A stretch of 64,000 bases of DNA from CATOSP01 sp965197545 (GCA_965197545.1 CBDANJ010000008.1:1612001-1676000), one strand, 5' to 3'; shown: positions 53,166 to 61,537, numbered from the stretch's first letter. The notes: generated by a model not told the origin, from the sequence alone. Translations and numbers: made by a program.

Positions 53166-54188
53166 ATGCCTTACTACATGTACGTGGCCCTGCAAGAAGA
53201 CAACAAGATTTCGGTCTTTACCGTAGACCCCGACTCCGGCAAGTTGACTCCTCAGCTAGAGGTATCGGCGCCTGGAGGCCCGTTTACCCTGGCGGTCAGC
53301 CCGGACAGGAAGTTCCTGTACGCCGGATGTAGAGACGTGCCTCAAATCAACAGCTACCAGATCGACCAGGCTACAGGAGGGCTCACACAGAACGGGTCGG
53401 TAGCCTTGGAATTCAACCCCACATACATCGCCACCGACCGGAAAGGCAGGTTCGTACTGTCGGCCTATTACCAGGGCGCCCACGTGGGAGTACATCCCAT
53501 TGGTGCCGACGGGTCTGTGGGCGAGGCGCCGATAGAATGGCTTGAGACGGCGACAGGCGCTCATGCCATGCAGACCGACCCGACCAATAGCTACGCATTT
53601 GTGCCCCATATCGCCGGCAACGGCCCCAACGCCATCTTCCAGTTCAGGTTCGACGAAAACACCGGACACATCACTCCAAATTCCCCACCCAGGGTAGACC
53701 TGGAGGAGTTTTTGGGACCCCGCCACTTTTGCTTCCACCCCTCGCTGGACGTGCTCTACTTTTCCAACGAGCAGGGTTGCAGCGTGACCGCCTATAATCT
53801 GGACACGGCTGAGGGGACCTTATCGCCCTTCCAGACCGTCCCCACTATCCCGGACGATTACACCGAGCGGAACACGTGCTCTCAGATACAGGTCACCGCA
53901 ACCGGGAAGTTCCTCTACGCCCCGAACCGCGGCCATAACAGCATCGCGTGTTTTTCGATCGACTCGGCTACCGGCGAATTGACCTCTGCGGGGAGGGTAG
54001 CGTCTGAGGCGGTACCCAACGCCCTGGGGCTGGACCCCCAAGGAAAGTTCGCTTTCTCCGCAGGCCAGGAGTCGGGCAGGATGGCCACCTTTAGCATCAA
54101 CGCTGACTCCGGCGAATTGAGCCCGCTAGAGACCTACGCGCTGGGCAACCGCCCTGCATGGGTGTCCATCATTGAACTGGCGGGATAA
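53166..54188 (+). CDS. Lactonase-family seven-bladed beta-propeller (Pgl-like)
   Basis: A 340-residue protein of the lactonase (6-phosphogluconolactonase, PF10282-type) family. The blade motif recurs: YMYVALQEDNKISVFTVDPD, KFLYAGCRDVPQINSYQID, LDVLYFSNEQGCSVTAYNLD and KFLYAPNRGHNSIACFSID. The start has GAGGAG 6 nt upstream. It would open lactone rings in the cytoplasm, either in the pentose phosphate path or in breakdown of other sugar or aromatic lactones. It follows the alpha/beta hydrolase by 81 bp, likely in one transcript. Confidence 0.85.
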   Translation: MPYYMYVALQEDNKISVFTVDPDSGKLTPQLEVSAPGGPFTLAVSPDRKFLYAGCRDVPQINSYQIDQATGGLTQNGSVALEFNPTYIATDRKGRFVLSAYYQGAHVGVHPIGADGSVGEAPIEWLETATGAHAMQTDPTNSYAFVPHIAGNGPNAIFQFRFDENTGHITPNSPPRVDLEEFLGPRHFCFHPSLDVLYFSNEQGCSVTAYNLDTAEGTLSPFQTVPTIPDDYTERNTCSQIQVTATGKFLYAPNRGHNSIACFSIDSATGELTSAGRVASEAVPNALGLDPQGKFAFSAGQESGRMATFSINADSGELSPLETYALGNRPAWVSIIELAG

Positions 54189-54843
54189 CGCGATTCGGCG
54201 CGCTCGAGCGGGCTAAGGGATACCGGGTTACCCAGTCCAGACTCGGTGACGTGTCTGGCGTGTCCTTAGTTACTGCTCCGGGTCTTCTGAATTCATTTGG
54301 AGTGACCCGGAGTCTATCTTGAGAATCAGTTGTCAGTCGGAATGTAGACATACTTATTCAAGGACTTCTCATCCATGGGTAGGAACACGCCGCCCGCATA
54401 GCCGATAGCTCCCCCGCCTGCTCCGGTGCGGTAAGAGTGGTTTGATCTTGGTTGCCGGGCGGTAATCGTGGCGCTTTATGCCGGGCGGTCCAATCTGTGC
54501 TGACCTGCTTATGCACTGTATCCTCCACTTCGCAGGGGATGAGCCAGAGTGTAGCGTCTTTCAGGGCCCGGACCGAGGTGTGTTGCCTGAGGGGTGCGGT
54601 TTTGGCCGCCGCTTAGCGCCCTTCCCAGCATCTCTCCAACGTCACCCGTGGAAGCTGTCTGGCGAACCCCCTGGTCTCGGTCCTCTCCCAATGGACGAAT
54701 CGGACGCCGGGCGCAATTCAAATGTTTCAACTGTCGTCAACTGTTGAAACATCCCCTTCTTCGTAGGATTCCCAACGCCGACAGGGCCTTTTTATTTTCA
54801 GCCGCATAAAGCCCCTCTTTCAGAAAAGGGGGGTTGGGGGGAT
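54189..54843. other. 655-bp intergenic region with a hairpin and repeat sequence
   Basis: No gene is supported. A perfect 10-bp inverted repeat ATGTTTCAAC / GTTGAAACAT (54722-54731, 54743-54752) may be an operator or a terminator. At 54784 CAGGGCCTTTTTATTTTC matches the end of the MITE-like elements at 24.9 and 38.1 kb. From about 54811 to 54900 a palindromic CCCCTTTTC/GAAAGGGGG repeat runs into the next gene. A weak hairpin CCAGAC/GTCTGG (54237-54258) follows the propeller gene. Confidence 0.5.
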
Positions 54844-54900
54844 TTGACCCGTTGCCGCCCAGAAATCCCCCTTAGTCCTTCTTTTGCGAAAGGGGGAGAT
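54784..54900. repeat. Repeat element (one CAGGGCCTTT end plus GAAAGGGGG core)
   Basis: The left end CAGGGCCTTTTTATTTTC is that of the CAGGGCCTTTTCATT family, but no matching right end is found. The core has AAATCCCCCTTAGTCC and CTTTTGCGAAAGGGGGAGA, close to the core of the element at 16773-16878 (reverse orientation). The 3' part is inside the coding frame of the following gene and replaces the first half of its DNA-binding motif. Confidence 0.5.
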
Positions 54901-56079
54901 TGTCCTTGCGGCCTTACTATTTATGATTGGGCTCAGCGGGAAGTCGTACCAGCCTACAAGATTGGAGGCGCCTGGCGGTTTCGCCGGGAAGAGATCGACG
55001 CCTGGTTGATTACCCGCAGGACGGGCCCGTCGGTTAATTCCCCCAGGCAGTCTTGTACGGTCTGTTCGCGAACACTGGGACCTTCGGTGCCATTCGGTGC
55101 CTCATGCGAATACCCAGACTGCGAAAACCCTATCTGCAGTTCCTGCTGGGGGGTCTTGCTCCGGCGGAGGTGTCCTGCCCACCCGCCGCCCCCTACCCCG
55201 GCGAGGCATAGTCCCGCAACGGAGACGGCGGCCGGACCAACCCTTCAACAAGACCCTAACCCAGTTCAGGAATACGACGAAAGCGTGGCCAGTCTGCTAA
55301 TGGCCCGGTTCATGGATGGTTTTTCTCACCGCGTCGAGGACCGGCCGTACCTGCTGGGGGCGGACGGAAACATCCTCGCACGAGTCAACAACTGGGGCCG
55401 TATCAAACACATTGGAGAGGAACCACCGGAGGGTCGCCGCTCGGCTCGGTCCGCAGGTCCCAGAGCCGGCCGCCTGAGGACCCTGGACAGGGTCTCATAC
55501 AGTATCGCCGTATCCGGGGTATCGCTGGATAGGACCCGCGGAGGCCTTTGCCTGGAAGCCAGAGTCGTGAGTTCTAGTCCGCCCAGAACGATGGCTGGGC
55601 AGGGTCAGCCGGGACCCGTCGGAGCCGAAGACCTAAATCGGATCCTAAATGACGTGACGACCCAAGCTCGGCGCGAACGCGTCACCTACGTCTTGGGTCT
55701 TTATTCGCAACAGGGTTGGTCGGAGGAGGCTCGGCGTTTGTTCAATCATCCTTACGCTCAAGAGCGGTTCGTTAACCCTAATCTTTCGGTGGCCATCGTG
55801 GGTGAGGGTCTTTCTCAGGTCCTGTGGAATTCCAGTGACCCGGTGATGAGCCAGTTGGGATTCTATTTTTCCGAAGCATTTGACGAGGAGCTGACCGAAT
55901 GCCGTGATCGAATCCGGGAGATTATGCGGGAAACCAGCGTGTATTTGGCCAGCCGGGTGGAGGACGAAGAGGGTTTCTTGCCCAACGTGGCGCGGGAAGC
56001 CATTGCGAGTCTCTCTAGTAACAACGAAATCGAGGTGGTCACCGAAAATGGCGAGAGCGCCATTGTGAGAAAGGAGTAA
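54844..56079 (+). CDS. Zinc-finger protein with partial excisionase-type HTH; first gene of ESCRT-like cluster
   Basis: The frame gives 411 residues from a TTG. The first 20 or so residues are repeat sequence. Then IYDWAQREVVPAYKIGGAWR and FRREEIDAWLITRR form the second half of an excisionase/MerR-like HTH (HTH_17 type); the first helix-turn is missing. A Cys cluster follows (TVCSRTL, CEYPDCENPICSSCWG, RRRCPAHPP), probably a zinc finger. Residues 145-411 match nothing I know; they are alpha/beta with a helical end (EELTECRDRIREIMRETSVY). The gene seems 5'-truncated by a repeat, and its true start is unclear. It ends 3 bp before the ESCRT-III-like gene, so the two are coupled; a regulator or adaptor role is inference. 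Confidence 0.6.
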   Translation: MTRCRPEIPLSPSFAKGGDCPCGLTIYDWAQREVVPAYKIGGAWRFRREEIDAWLITRRTGPSVNSPRQSCTVCSRTLGPSVPFGASCEYPDCENPICSSCWGVLLRRRCPAHPPPPTPARHSPATETAAGPTLQQDPNPVQEYDESVASLLMARFMDGFSHRVEDRPYLLGADGNILARVNNWGRIKHIGEEPPEGRRSARSAGPRAGRLRTLDRVSYSIAVSGVSLDRTRGGLCLEARVVSSSPPRTMAGQGQPGPVGAEDLNRILNDVTTQARRERVTYVLGLYSQQGWSEEARRLFNHPYAQERFVNPNLSVAIVGEGLSQVLWNSSDPVMSQLGFYFSEAFDEELTECRDRIREIMRETSVYLASRVEDEEGFLPNVAREAIASLSSNNEIEVVTENGESAIVRKE

Positions 56080-56082
56080 CTC

Positions 56083-56682
56083 ATGAGCATATTCAGAGGG
56101 ATTTTTGGGGGAGGGAACACCATCGAGAGTCTCAGGGCCGATGCCCTGCGGCAGGAAAAGAGGAGGCTTGAGGTCGAGGAGCAGTCTCTCGCAAGACGGA
56201 TCCGAGACTCCGAAGCCAAAAAGGCCAAGGCGTTCGCCGACGCCGTCCGCTCGGGTGGCTCCAAAGTAGACGACCGGATCGCCGCCCGGCGGATTCACGC
56301 CCTCCAGTCTGAGCAAAACGACTGGGAAGGTCAGGCCCGGGACTCCCACGGGAAGTTGATGGCGCTGGACCGTCTGCTCCGCATGAAGGAACGCCAGAAA
56401 CAGTTGGAAGAGCGCGGCGTTTGGGCCAAAATTTCCAAGATGGATATCGACGACCTGAATGAAGCGCTCCTGTCCACCAATGTGCATGACCGGGAGCAGC
56501 GGGACTTGGTCGATCTGATTAACGACACCCTGGGTATTGATGACGCCACACTGGCCGCCGAGGAATCTCCCGTCATCGGAAACATCCTCGAACACATCGA
56601 AGCAGCCAGGGAGAGTGGGATGGTTGAGGACGAACTCAGCTTGTTGGACCGCCAGGAGTCGGACCGGATTTCCGAGCGGTAG
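56083..56682 (+). CDS. ESCRT-III/Snf7-like coiled-coil protein
   Basis: A 199-residue, highly charged helical protein. The plan is that of Snf7/CHMP proteins: a short N-terminal MSIFRGIFGGGN, a long basic first hairpin (about 15-105, with EKRRLEVEEQSLARRIRD and RIAARRIHALQSEQNDWEGQ), then a helix with KMDIDDLNEALLS at 119-131. The last segment resembles the Snf7 NMDID-KVDDLM motif, then comes an acidic C-terminal tail with DELSLLDR (183-190), which could be an MIT-interacting (MIM1-like) helix. Snf7 and PspA/Vipp1 are one superfamily of membrane-remodelling polymers. The neighbour is a Vps4-like ATPase 16 bp downstream. The assignment rests on pattern and context, not on an alignment score. 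Confidence 0.65.
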   Translation: MSIFRGIFGGGNTIESLRADALRQEKRRLEVEEQSLARRIRDSEAKKAKAFADAVRSGGSKVDDRIAARRIHALQSEQNDWEGQARDSHGKLMALDRLLRMKERQKQLEERGVWAKISKMDIDDLNEALLSTNVHDREQRDLVDLINDTLGIDDATLAAEESPVIGNILEHIEAARESGMVEDELSLLDRQESDRISER

Positions 56683-56698
56683 AAAGGACAAATGCGCT

Positions 56699-57868
56699 GT
56701 GGACTTGACTTCTGGACTCCAAGCGGCTTTACAGGAATCCGAACACCTCGCCCGCGAGCTTGAGTCCAAGGGCGAACTTGAGGATGCGTCCCGCGAGTAC
56801 TCCCGGTGCGCCCATTTGATCACCGAGATCGCCAAGCAGTCTCGCACGGCTAACGTTCGGCAGCAGCGCTTGGCCCGGGCGCAGCGGTACAGGGACCGCG
56901 CGGACGCTCTGCTTCAAGGCGGCACGGTACAGCGGCCTTCCCGCGCCCCGGCCGCGGAGGCCGCGGAGGGCGGCGACCTGACGGAACGGGTCCGTTCTTT
57001 GGTGCGCAAAGCAGATGTGAATTGGGATGGAATCGCGGGGCTGGGAGACGTCAAATCCCAAATCCGCTCTCTATTCGCCATTGCCCTAGCCCAAAAACCC
57101 ACCAACGTAGTTGTGGAGAAGCGGCCCAATATCCTGCTCTACGGCCCTCCCGGGACCGGCAAGACACTCATAGCGGCGGCCGCCTCCGGTTCCCTTGCCG
57201 CTACCTTCTATAGCATCAAGGCCGGCGACCTCTTGTCCAAGTTCTTCGGTGAGTCATCGCAGCTTGTCGGAAAACTATATGAGGAGGCTGTCCGAACGGA
57301 ACCCTCGGTCGTGTTCATTGACGAGATCGAATCCCTGACCCCCGACCGCGATTCTCCCGGTGGGGTATCCGGCCCCGAGGGGAGGATCCTCTCCCAGTTC
57401 TTGGCGGAACTGGATGGCCTCGACTCCAAATCCGCCGATGAGATAGTGATCACCATAGCCGCGACCAACAAGCCCTGGGATCTGGACGACGCTGTCCTGA
57501 GCCGTTTTGCCAGGTCGATATATGTACCCCTTCCGGACCCTGACGCCAGGAGGGAGATATTCCGCTTGTCCCTGGAAGCCCAGGGTTACAAATGCGAGGG
57601 GTCTTTGGACGAGTTGGCCGCCTCCTCAGAAGGAAGAAGCGGCAGAGAAATCTCGGCCGCCTGCCGGGAAGCAATCAGGTCCATGATTGTCCGCGCGAAT
57701 CCCGGCCTGGAGGACCGTGTGGATGCTGGCGTCGAGGCAATTCGTAGCTATCAGCTCCAGTTTCAACCAATAACGCAATCGGAAGTGATGGATGCGTTCT
57801 CAAGGATCAGGTCCCTCTCTGGAACAGAGGCCCTGGCCCGGTATGAAAGGTGGGCTGAATCGGAGTGA
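56699..57868 (+). CDS. Vps4-like AAA ATPase with N-terminal MIT-like domain
   Basis: A 389-residue ATPase. Residues 3-74 form a three-helix MIT-like domain (LESKGELEDASREYSRCAHL, then QRYRDRADALL), as in Vps4. The AAA core has Walker A GPPGTGKT (149-156), pore loop KFFGES (181-186; Vps4 has KWMGES), Walker B VVFIDEIES (204-212), sensor-1 ATNKPWDLDDAVLSRF (255-270; Vps4 ATNIPWVLDSAIRRRF) with Arg269, and IYVPLPDPDAR. One of the two Arg-finger positions is Ser. A helical lid and C-terminal helix follow. GTG 56699 is chosen because the MIT-like region starts there and AAAGGA is upstream. Expected to disassemble the ESCRT-III-like polymer by pulling its C-terminal tail. Confidence 0.85.
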   Translation: MDLTSGLQAALQESEHLARELESKGELEDASREYSRCAHLITEIAKQSRTANVRQQRLARAQRYRDRADALLQGGTVQRPSRAPAAEAAEGGDLTERVRSLVRKADVNWDGIAGLGDVKSQIRSLFAIALAQKPTNVVVEKRPNILLYGPPGTGKTLIAAAASGSLAATFYSIKAGDLLSKFFGESSQLVGKLYEEAVRTEPSVVFIDEIESLTPDRDSPGGVSGPEGRILSQFLAELDGLDSKSADEIVITIAATNKPWDLDDAVLSRFARSIYVPLPDPDARREIFRLSLEAQGYKCEGSLDELAASSEGRSGREISAACREAIRSMIVRANPGLEDRVDAGVEAIRSYQLQFQPITQSEVMDAFSRIRSLSGTEALARYERWAESE

Positions 57869-57903
57869 TCGGCGGGCGCGCGTGATCGGTGTCCAGGTAC
57901 GAC

Positions 57904-58041
57904 TAAGAAACTATCTCAAAACACTTACCCTGGCCTCCTCTCCCTGGACGGGAGAGGATTGAGGTGAGGGTGACAGATACAATCCCCCTCATCCTAATCT
58001 TCTCCCGCCAGGGGAGAAGGGACTTTTGGGATAGTTTCTAA
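57904..58041. repeat. MITE-like palindromic element within the ESCRT-like operon
   Basis: TAAGAAACTATCTCAAAA (57904-57921) and TTTTGGGATAGTTTCTAA (58024-58041) are inverted repeats with two mismatches. The 138-bp element has the same ends as the one at 16773-16878, but its core is different: CTCTCCCTGGACGGGAGAGG and CTTCTCCCGCCAGGGGAGAAGG hairpins. It lies between the Vps4-like and the SPFH genes and could terminate or stabilise the transcript. Confidence 0.65.
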
Positions 58042-58069
58042 TTGGACGACCAATTGAAGGAGGCTAACG

Positions 58070-59866
58070 ATGGCTACCAATTGGAGAGTTTACGGGTCCG
58101 AGACAGTAGCAGCCGTGCTGGACAAGGCTGAGTTGCCCGGATTTTATCGAGATGCGATTGTCGGCCCGAACGAAGCCGCTCTTGTCATCCGCAACGGTAG
58201 GTTGGAAGAAGTGGTCACGGAGGTCCGCCTTGGCGCTTTGGGATTCCGCGACCGGCTCAAGGGCCTGATCGGTAGGGACTCTGATGTGCAGGTGATATTT
58301 GTCGACACGTCCCCCTTCGACCTTACGTTCTTCCTGGGCGAATCCACCCGGGGAGAGCAGGGCGGTTTCCGCCAGGATCAGCAGTCAACGGTCCAGCGGG
58401 GATCCAACATTACTATGGGTGCCGAACGAACGGGCGGCGCTTCCACTGCCCAGGGTTCGTCTGTGCAGTCCCAGCTCGACTCCGCCTCGGTTGCCATCGA
58501 AGCCCTCACTTCGGACCGGCAGTTCGTTTCTGCTCAGATCAGGCTCACTTTCGCAATCGGGATCGACGACACTGAGTCGGTGGCGCGGCTCCTTAGAGGC
58601 CGGACGGCGTTGGCCGTGGCGGACATTGCCGCCTTAATCCGCGACGAGCTCATCTCCAAAGTGCTCGTCCCCATGGTGGCACGCAACCGGGCCGACGAAC
58701 TGAGGGGCAACAAAGGGCTCCTCAGTGAGATATCGGGCGCTACAGAGCGGGAGCTATCTACCGCTGCTGGTCTATGGGGACTGACCCTGCACAATTTCTT
58801 TCTGAATTGGGGTGTCACAGATCAAGAACGGGCCGAGATCGAGGAGGCCCGGAAAAGACGGGAAGAGGAGACCGCCGAATTCGCCCACCAACGGGTAATC
58901 CGTGAACGGGAGCGCGGCCTGGACCTGGAACGCACACGCTTGAACAATCTGCAAGAGTTGAAAGTCCTGGATGTTCGCGGCGGCGAGGAACTTAAAGAAG
59001 TTTACCTGAACTCGGAAATCGACCGCGCCCAACTGCTTGACGGTCAGCGGGTTAGCGTTGCCGGTGTCGATGCCCAGATCCGCTCTATCGAGATGGGGAT
59101 CCGGAGGGAAGAAGCCGACCTGCAAGCCGAGATCGACCAGCGGCGTAAGGAGATGGAACTGGAAAACCAACGCCGCCAGTCCCAGTTACGCCTCGAAGAA
59201 TTAGAGGGCCAGAGCCGCCTCGAAATGAGTGAATTGGAGCATGCGGTCAATCTCCAGAGCAGGCGGAGAGAAGAACGCCACCTTCAAGACTTGGAACGTG
59301 AAAGACAGAGGCTTGATCTCTCCAGGGAGCGCATCCGGTCTCAGGAATCCATTATTGCCAGGGCTCTAGATACCGGCGCCGCCGATGCCAGCGTTTTGAG
59401 GACCTTGCTGGAGCAGTCCACCGACCAGGAGTACGCCCAGACCAGTGACGCCATGGTGCAAGCGAGGTCGGAGGCCCAAGCGGCTCGATATTCCCTGGAG
59501 GTTGCCAGGGAGGAGCAGGACCGTGAACGGTCTCACCAGGCCGATATGACGAGGCTGTCCTCGGACATGATGGAAGCTTCCAAGCAAAACCCGACGGTGG
59601 TGACGCCGGGGCTACCGTTTTACGGCGGTATTCACCCGGCGGCACCCGGCAACGTTACTCACGTTAACAACGTGCCCGGCCCAGCGGCAGCGCCGGAAGC
59701 TCCGGCCTCGGTGTGTCCGTCATGCGCAACTTCCGTGCAGGGAGGCGCCAAGTTCTGCCCACATTGTGGTTCGTCAATGGCTGCGGTCCCCCAGTGCCCG
59801 GGGTGCAAGTCCTCCGTCGAACCATCCTGGAAACACTGTCCAAACTGTGGGCATAACCTGAAGTGA
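58070..59866 (+). CDS. SPFH/band-7 protein with coiled coil and C-terminal zinc ribbons
   Basis: A 598-residue protein. Residues about 20-260 look like an SPFH (band-7) domain of the YdjI/virion-core-like branch (IVGPNEAALVIRNGRLEEVV, QVIFVDTSPFDLTFFLG, FVSAQIRLTFAIGIDD). A long charged coiled coil runs from about 258 to 505 (RAEIEEARKRREEETAEFAH onwards). The last 50 residues are two zinc ribbons, CPSC/CPHC and CPGC/CPNC. There is no transmembrane helix. In Bacillus subtilis YdjI recruits the PspA homologue to membrane, which fits the ESCRT-III-like gene in this cluster. RBS AAGGAGG is 8 nt before ATG. Confidence 0.75.
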   Translation: MATNWRVYGSETVAAVLDKAELPGFYRDAIVGPNEAALVIRNGRLEEVVTEVRLGALGFRDRLKGLIGRDSDVQVIFVDTSPFDLTFFLGESTRGEQGGFRQDQQSTVQRGSNITMGAERTGGASTAQGSSVQSQLDSASVAIEALTSDRQFVSAQIRLTFAIGIDDTESVARLLRGRTALAVADIAALIRDELISKVLVPMVARNRADELRGNKGLLSEISGATERELSTAAGLWGLTLHNFFLNWGVTDQERAEIEEARKRREEETAEFAHQRVIRERERGLDLERTRLNNLQELKVLDVRGGEELKEVYLNSEIDRAQLLDGQRVSVAGVDAQIRSIEMGIRREEADLQAEIDQRRKEMELENQRRQSQLRLEELEGQSRLEMSELEHAVNLQSRRREERHLQDLERERQRLDLSRERIRSQESIIARALDTGAADASVLRTLLEQSTDQEYAQTSDAMVQARSEAQAARYSLEVAREEQDRERSHQADMTRLSSDMMEASKQNPTVVTPGLPFYGGIHPAAPGNVTHVNNVPGPAAAPEAPASVCPSCATSVQGGAKFCPHCGSSMAAVPQCPGCKSSVEPSWKHCPNCGHNLK

Positions 59867-59911
59867 TGAGCCGCAACTAGAAGCCGCCAACGATCCGAGG
59901 GGGAAGGACAC

Positions 59912-61462
59912 ATGGTACAAGCCGACAATATCTCCGCCTATGAACGGCGAAACCGAATAGAAACAGAGACCGCAAGCGCAATGGAGGAGTACTTCGCGAA
60001 CGAAATCCATACCAAGGAAATGTCGCCGATCTGCCTCTTGGGCTGCGGCGCGGCGGGCACTGAGTTGGCGGGAATATTCAGGTTGAAGCCGGACTATGTG
60101 CCCGCTTACTTGCCCCAGTTCTATCCGGTCCGCGCGATAGCCATGGACACACAGGCGAATATCAGCGATTTGCTAAGGCACAACGTGGGTTGGTACGAAC
60201 CCGAAGCCCAGTTGCATATTCCTCCCCCTGCCGAAGGGCTGATTCAAGTCCTTCTGGAACAGGCCGACGCAGCCACCGGGACATTGGCTTCGGACCCGGA
60301 ATCAGCGTCATCTGGTTTTCAGTCGTTGGGAGGTCCCAGCAGGAGTGGAGGCGCGGGCGGGTTCACCCTTCGCGGACGCGCCACGGGCCTTCACCACTTC
60401 GGATCGGACAACGAGCTCCGCCAGGTCAACACTGGGATCCTGGAATCGGCGCGGCTGCTCTCGAGGGGACAGTCCGGCTACCTCCTCACCTTTAGCGGTC
60501 TAGGAGGGGGGACCGGTTCCGGGACCGTGCCAGTAGTCGCTTCCTATATCCAGGAAAGGCTGCAACCTGCCCCTTCAGCAACCTTCAGTGTATGTGTCGT
60601 CCCCGAGGCCACCAGCAATGACATGAGCGTGGATGACACCAGACGCCGCGACCCACGGCTCCTCTCCAACCTGTTGTGCGCCCTTTATTACATGGCATCG
60701 ACTCACGCGATAAACGGAATAATACTGAGCGATAACCTTCAATTGGAGAAGCAGGGACACCGCGGCTTCGCCAACATCGATCGTCACCTTCAAAATGTGC
60801 TAATGCCCATTTTCCTTTCGAGTCAGGCCCGGTACGTCTACCACCGCGCGTCGGCGCAGCTTGACCCGGCCAACGTGAAGCTGGTGATGTCGCCCGGACA
60901 GGACGGCACACAGGACTTCATCGCCGCCTGCTACTCCCGCTGTCCGGTGAGCCAGGGGCGGGGGAAAGCGACCCAGGGAGGGGGCAACGTAGTCGCCCCG
61001 GACCCGGTGACGCGGGTGCCCTCCCTTTCGGACATGCTGGAGGTGGCGCTACGAAACCCGACCATCGATTGCCAAACCGGCAGGTCGAGAGGCGTGCTTG
61101 CGTTGCTCTCAGGACCGGGATGGGCGCTGGAGAGGATGGTGCCCGACCTCTCGACTCTGGTGGAGTTTGACAAGAACGTGTTGCTGCCCCGGTGCATCGA
61201 CGATGAGTTTCAGACGTCGGCGGACCAACAGGGGTGGTCTCGTTTCTTCGTGGCGGAGTTTCCCCATATGACCGATGTGAGGCTGACGGTCCTGCTGAGG
61301 GCGCCCCGTTTCCTGGCCCTGGAATATGCGTTGCGGGAGGCCCTACAGGAAGACGAGCCCAATTGGATGCCGGGCGCCACACGGGGGGAGACGCTTGCCG
61401 GGGCGCTAAGGCGGCTTGATGAATCGACGGTCCGCACTGTCGGTTTGCGGCACGCGATGTAG
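59912..61462 (+). CDS. Divergent FtsZ/tubulin-superfamily GTPase
   Basis: A 516-residue GTPase. The nucleotide site is visible: LLGCGAAGTELA (42-53, T1), RAIAMDTQANI (74-84, compare AINTDAQAL of FtsZ) and the tubulin signature GLGGGTGSGTV (196-206, T4). The T7 region probably is GFANIDRHLQNVL; the first Asp is kept but the hydrolytic Asp of FtsZ (N-x-D-x-x-D) is Leu. It is longer than FtsZ, with an insertion of about 60 residues (105-165, Gly/Ser-rich). No FtsZ C-terminal peptide is seen. It is therefore not the division FtsZ. Its place next to ESCRT-III-like, Vps4-like and SPFH genes suggests a filament for membrane work. RBS GGGGAAGGA precedes ATG. Confidence 0.8.
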   Translation: MVQADNISAYERRNRIETETASAMEEYFANEIHTKEMSPICLLGCGAAGTELAGIFRLKPDYVPAYLPQFYPVRAIAMDTQANISDLLRHNVGWYEPEAQLHIPPPAEGLIQVLLEQADAATGTLASDPESASSGFQSLGGPSRSGGAGGFTLRGRATGLHHFGSDNELRQVNTGILESARLLSRGQSGYLLTFSGLGGGTGSGTVPVVASYIQERLQPAPSATFSVCVVPEATSNDMSVDDTRRRDPRLLSNLLCALYYMASTHAINGIILSDNLQLEKQGHRGFANIDRHLQNVLMPIFLSSQARYVYHRASAQLDPANVKLVMSPGQDGTQDFIAACYSRCPVSQGRGKATQGGGNVVAPDPVTRVPSLSDMLEVALRNPTIDCQTGRSRGVLALLSGPGWALERMVPDLSTLVEFDKNVLLPRCIDDEFQTSADQQGWSRFFVAEFPHMTDVRLTVLLRAPRFLALEYALREALQEDEPNWMPGATRGETLAGALRRLDESTVRTVGLRHAM

Positions 61463-61537
61463 AGCCCGGTCCCAACCCGTACAAAGCGCGGTAAGGGGCG
61501 AAACACTCACTGACGGGATTCACCTTTGGAGGCTATT

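Noticed and set aside
59912..61462. Cell-division FtsZ
   Set aside because: The protein is longer, has an inserted Gly/Ser-rich region, lacks the T7 Asp and the C-terminal FtsA/ZipA-binding peptide, and is not near division or murein genes.
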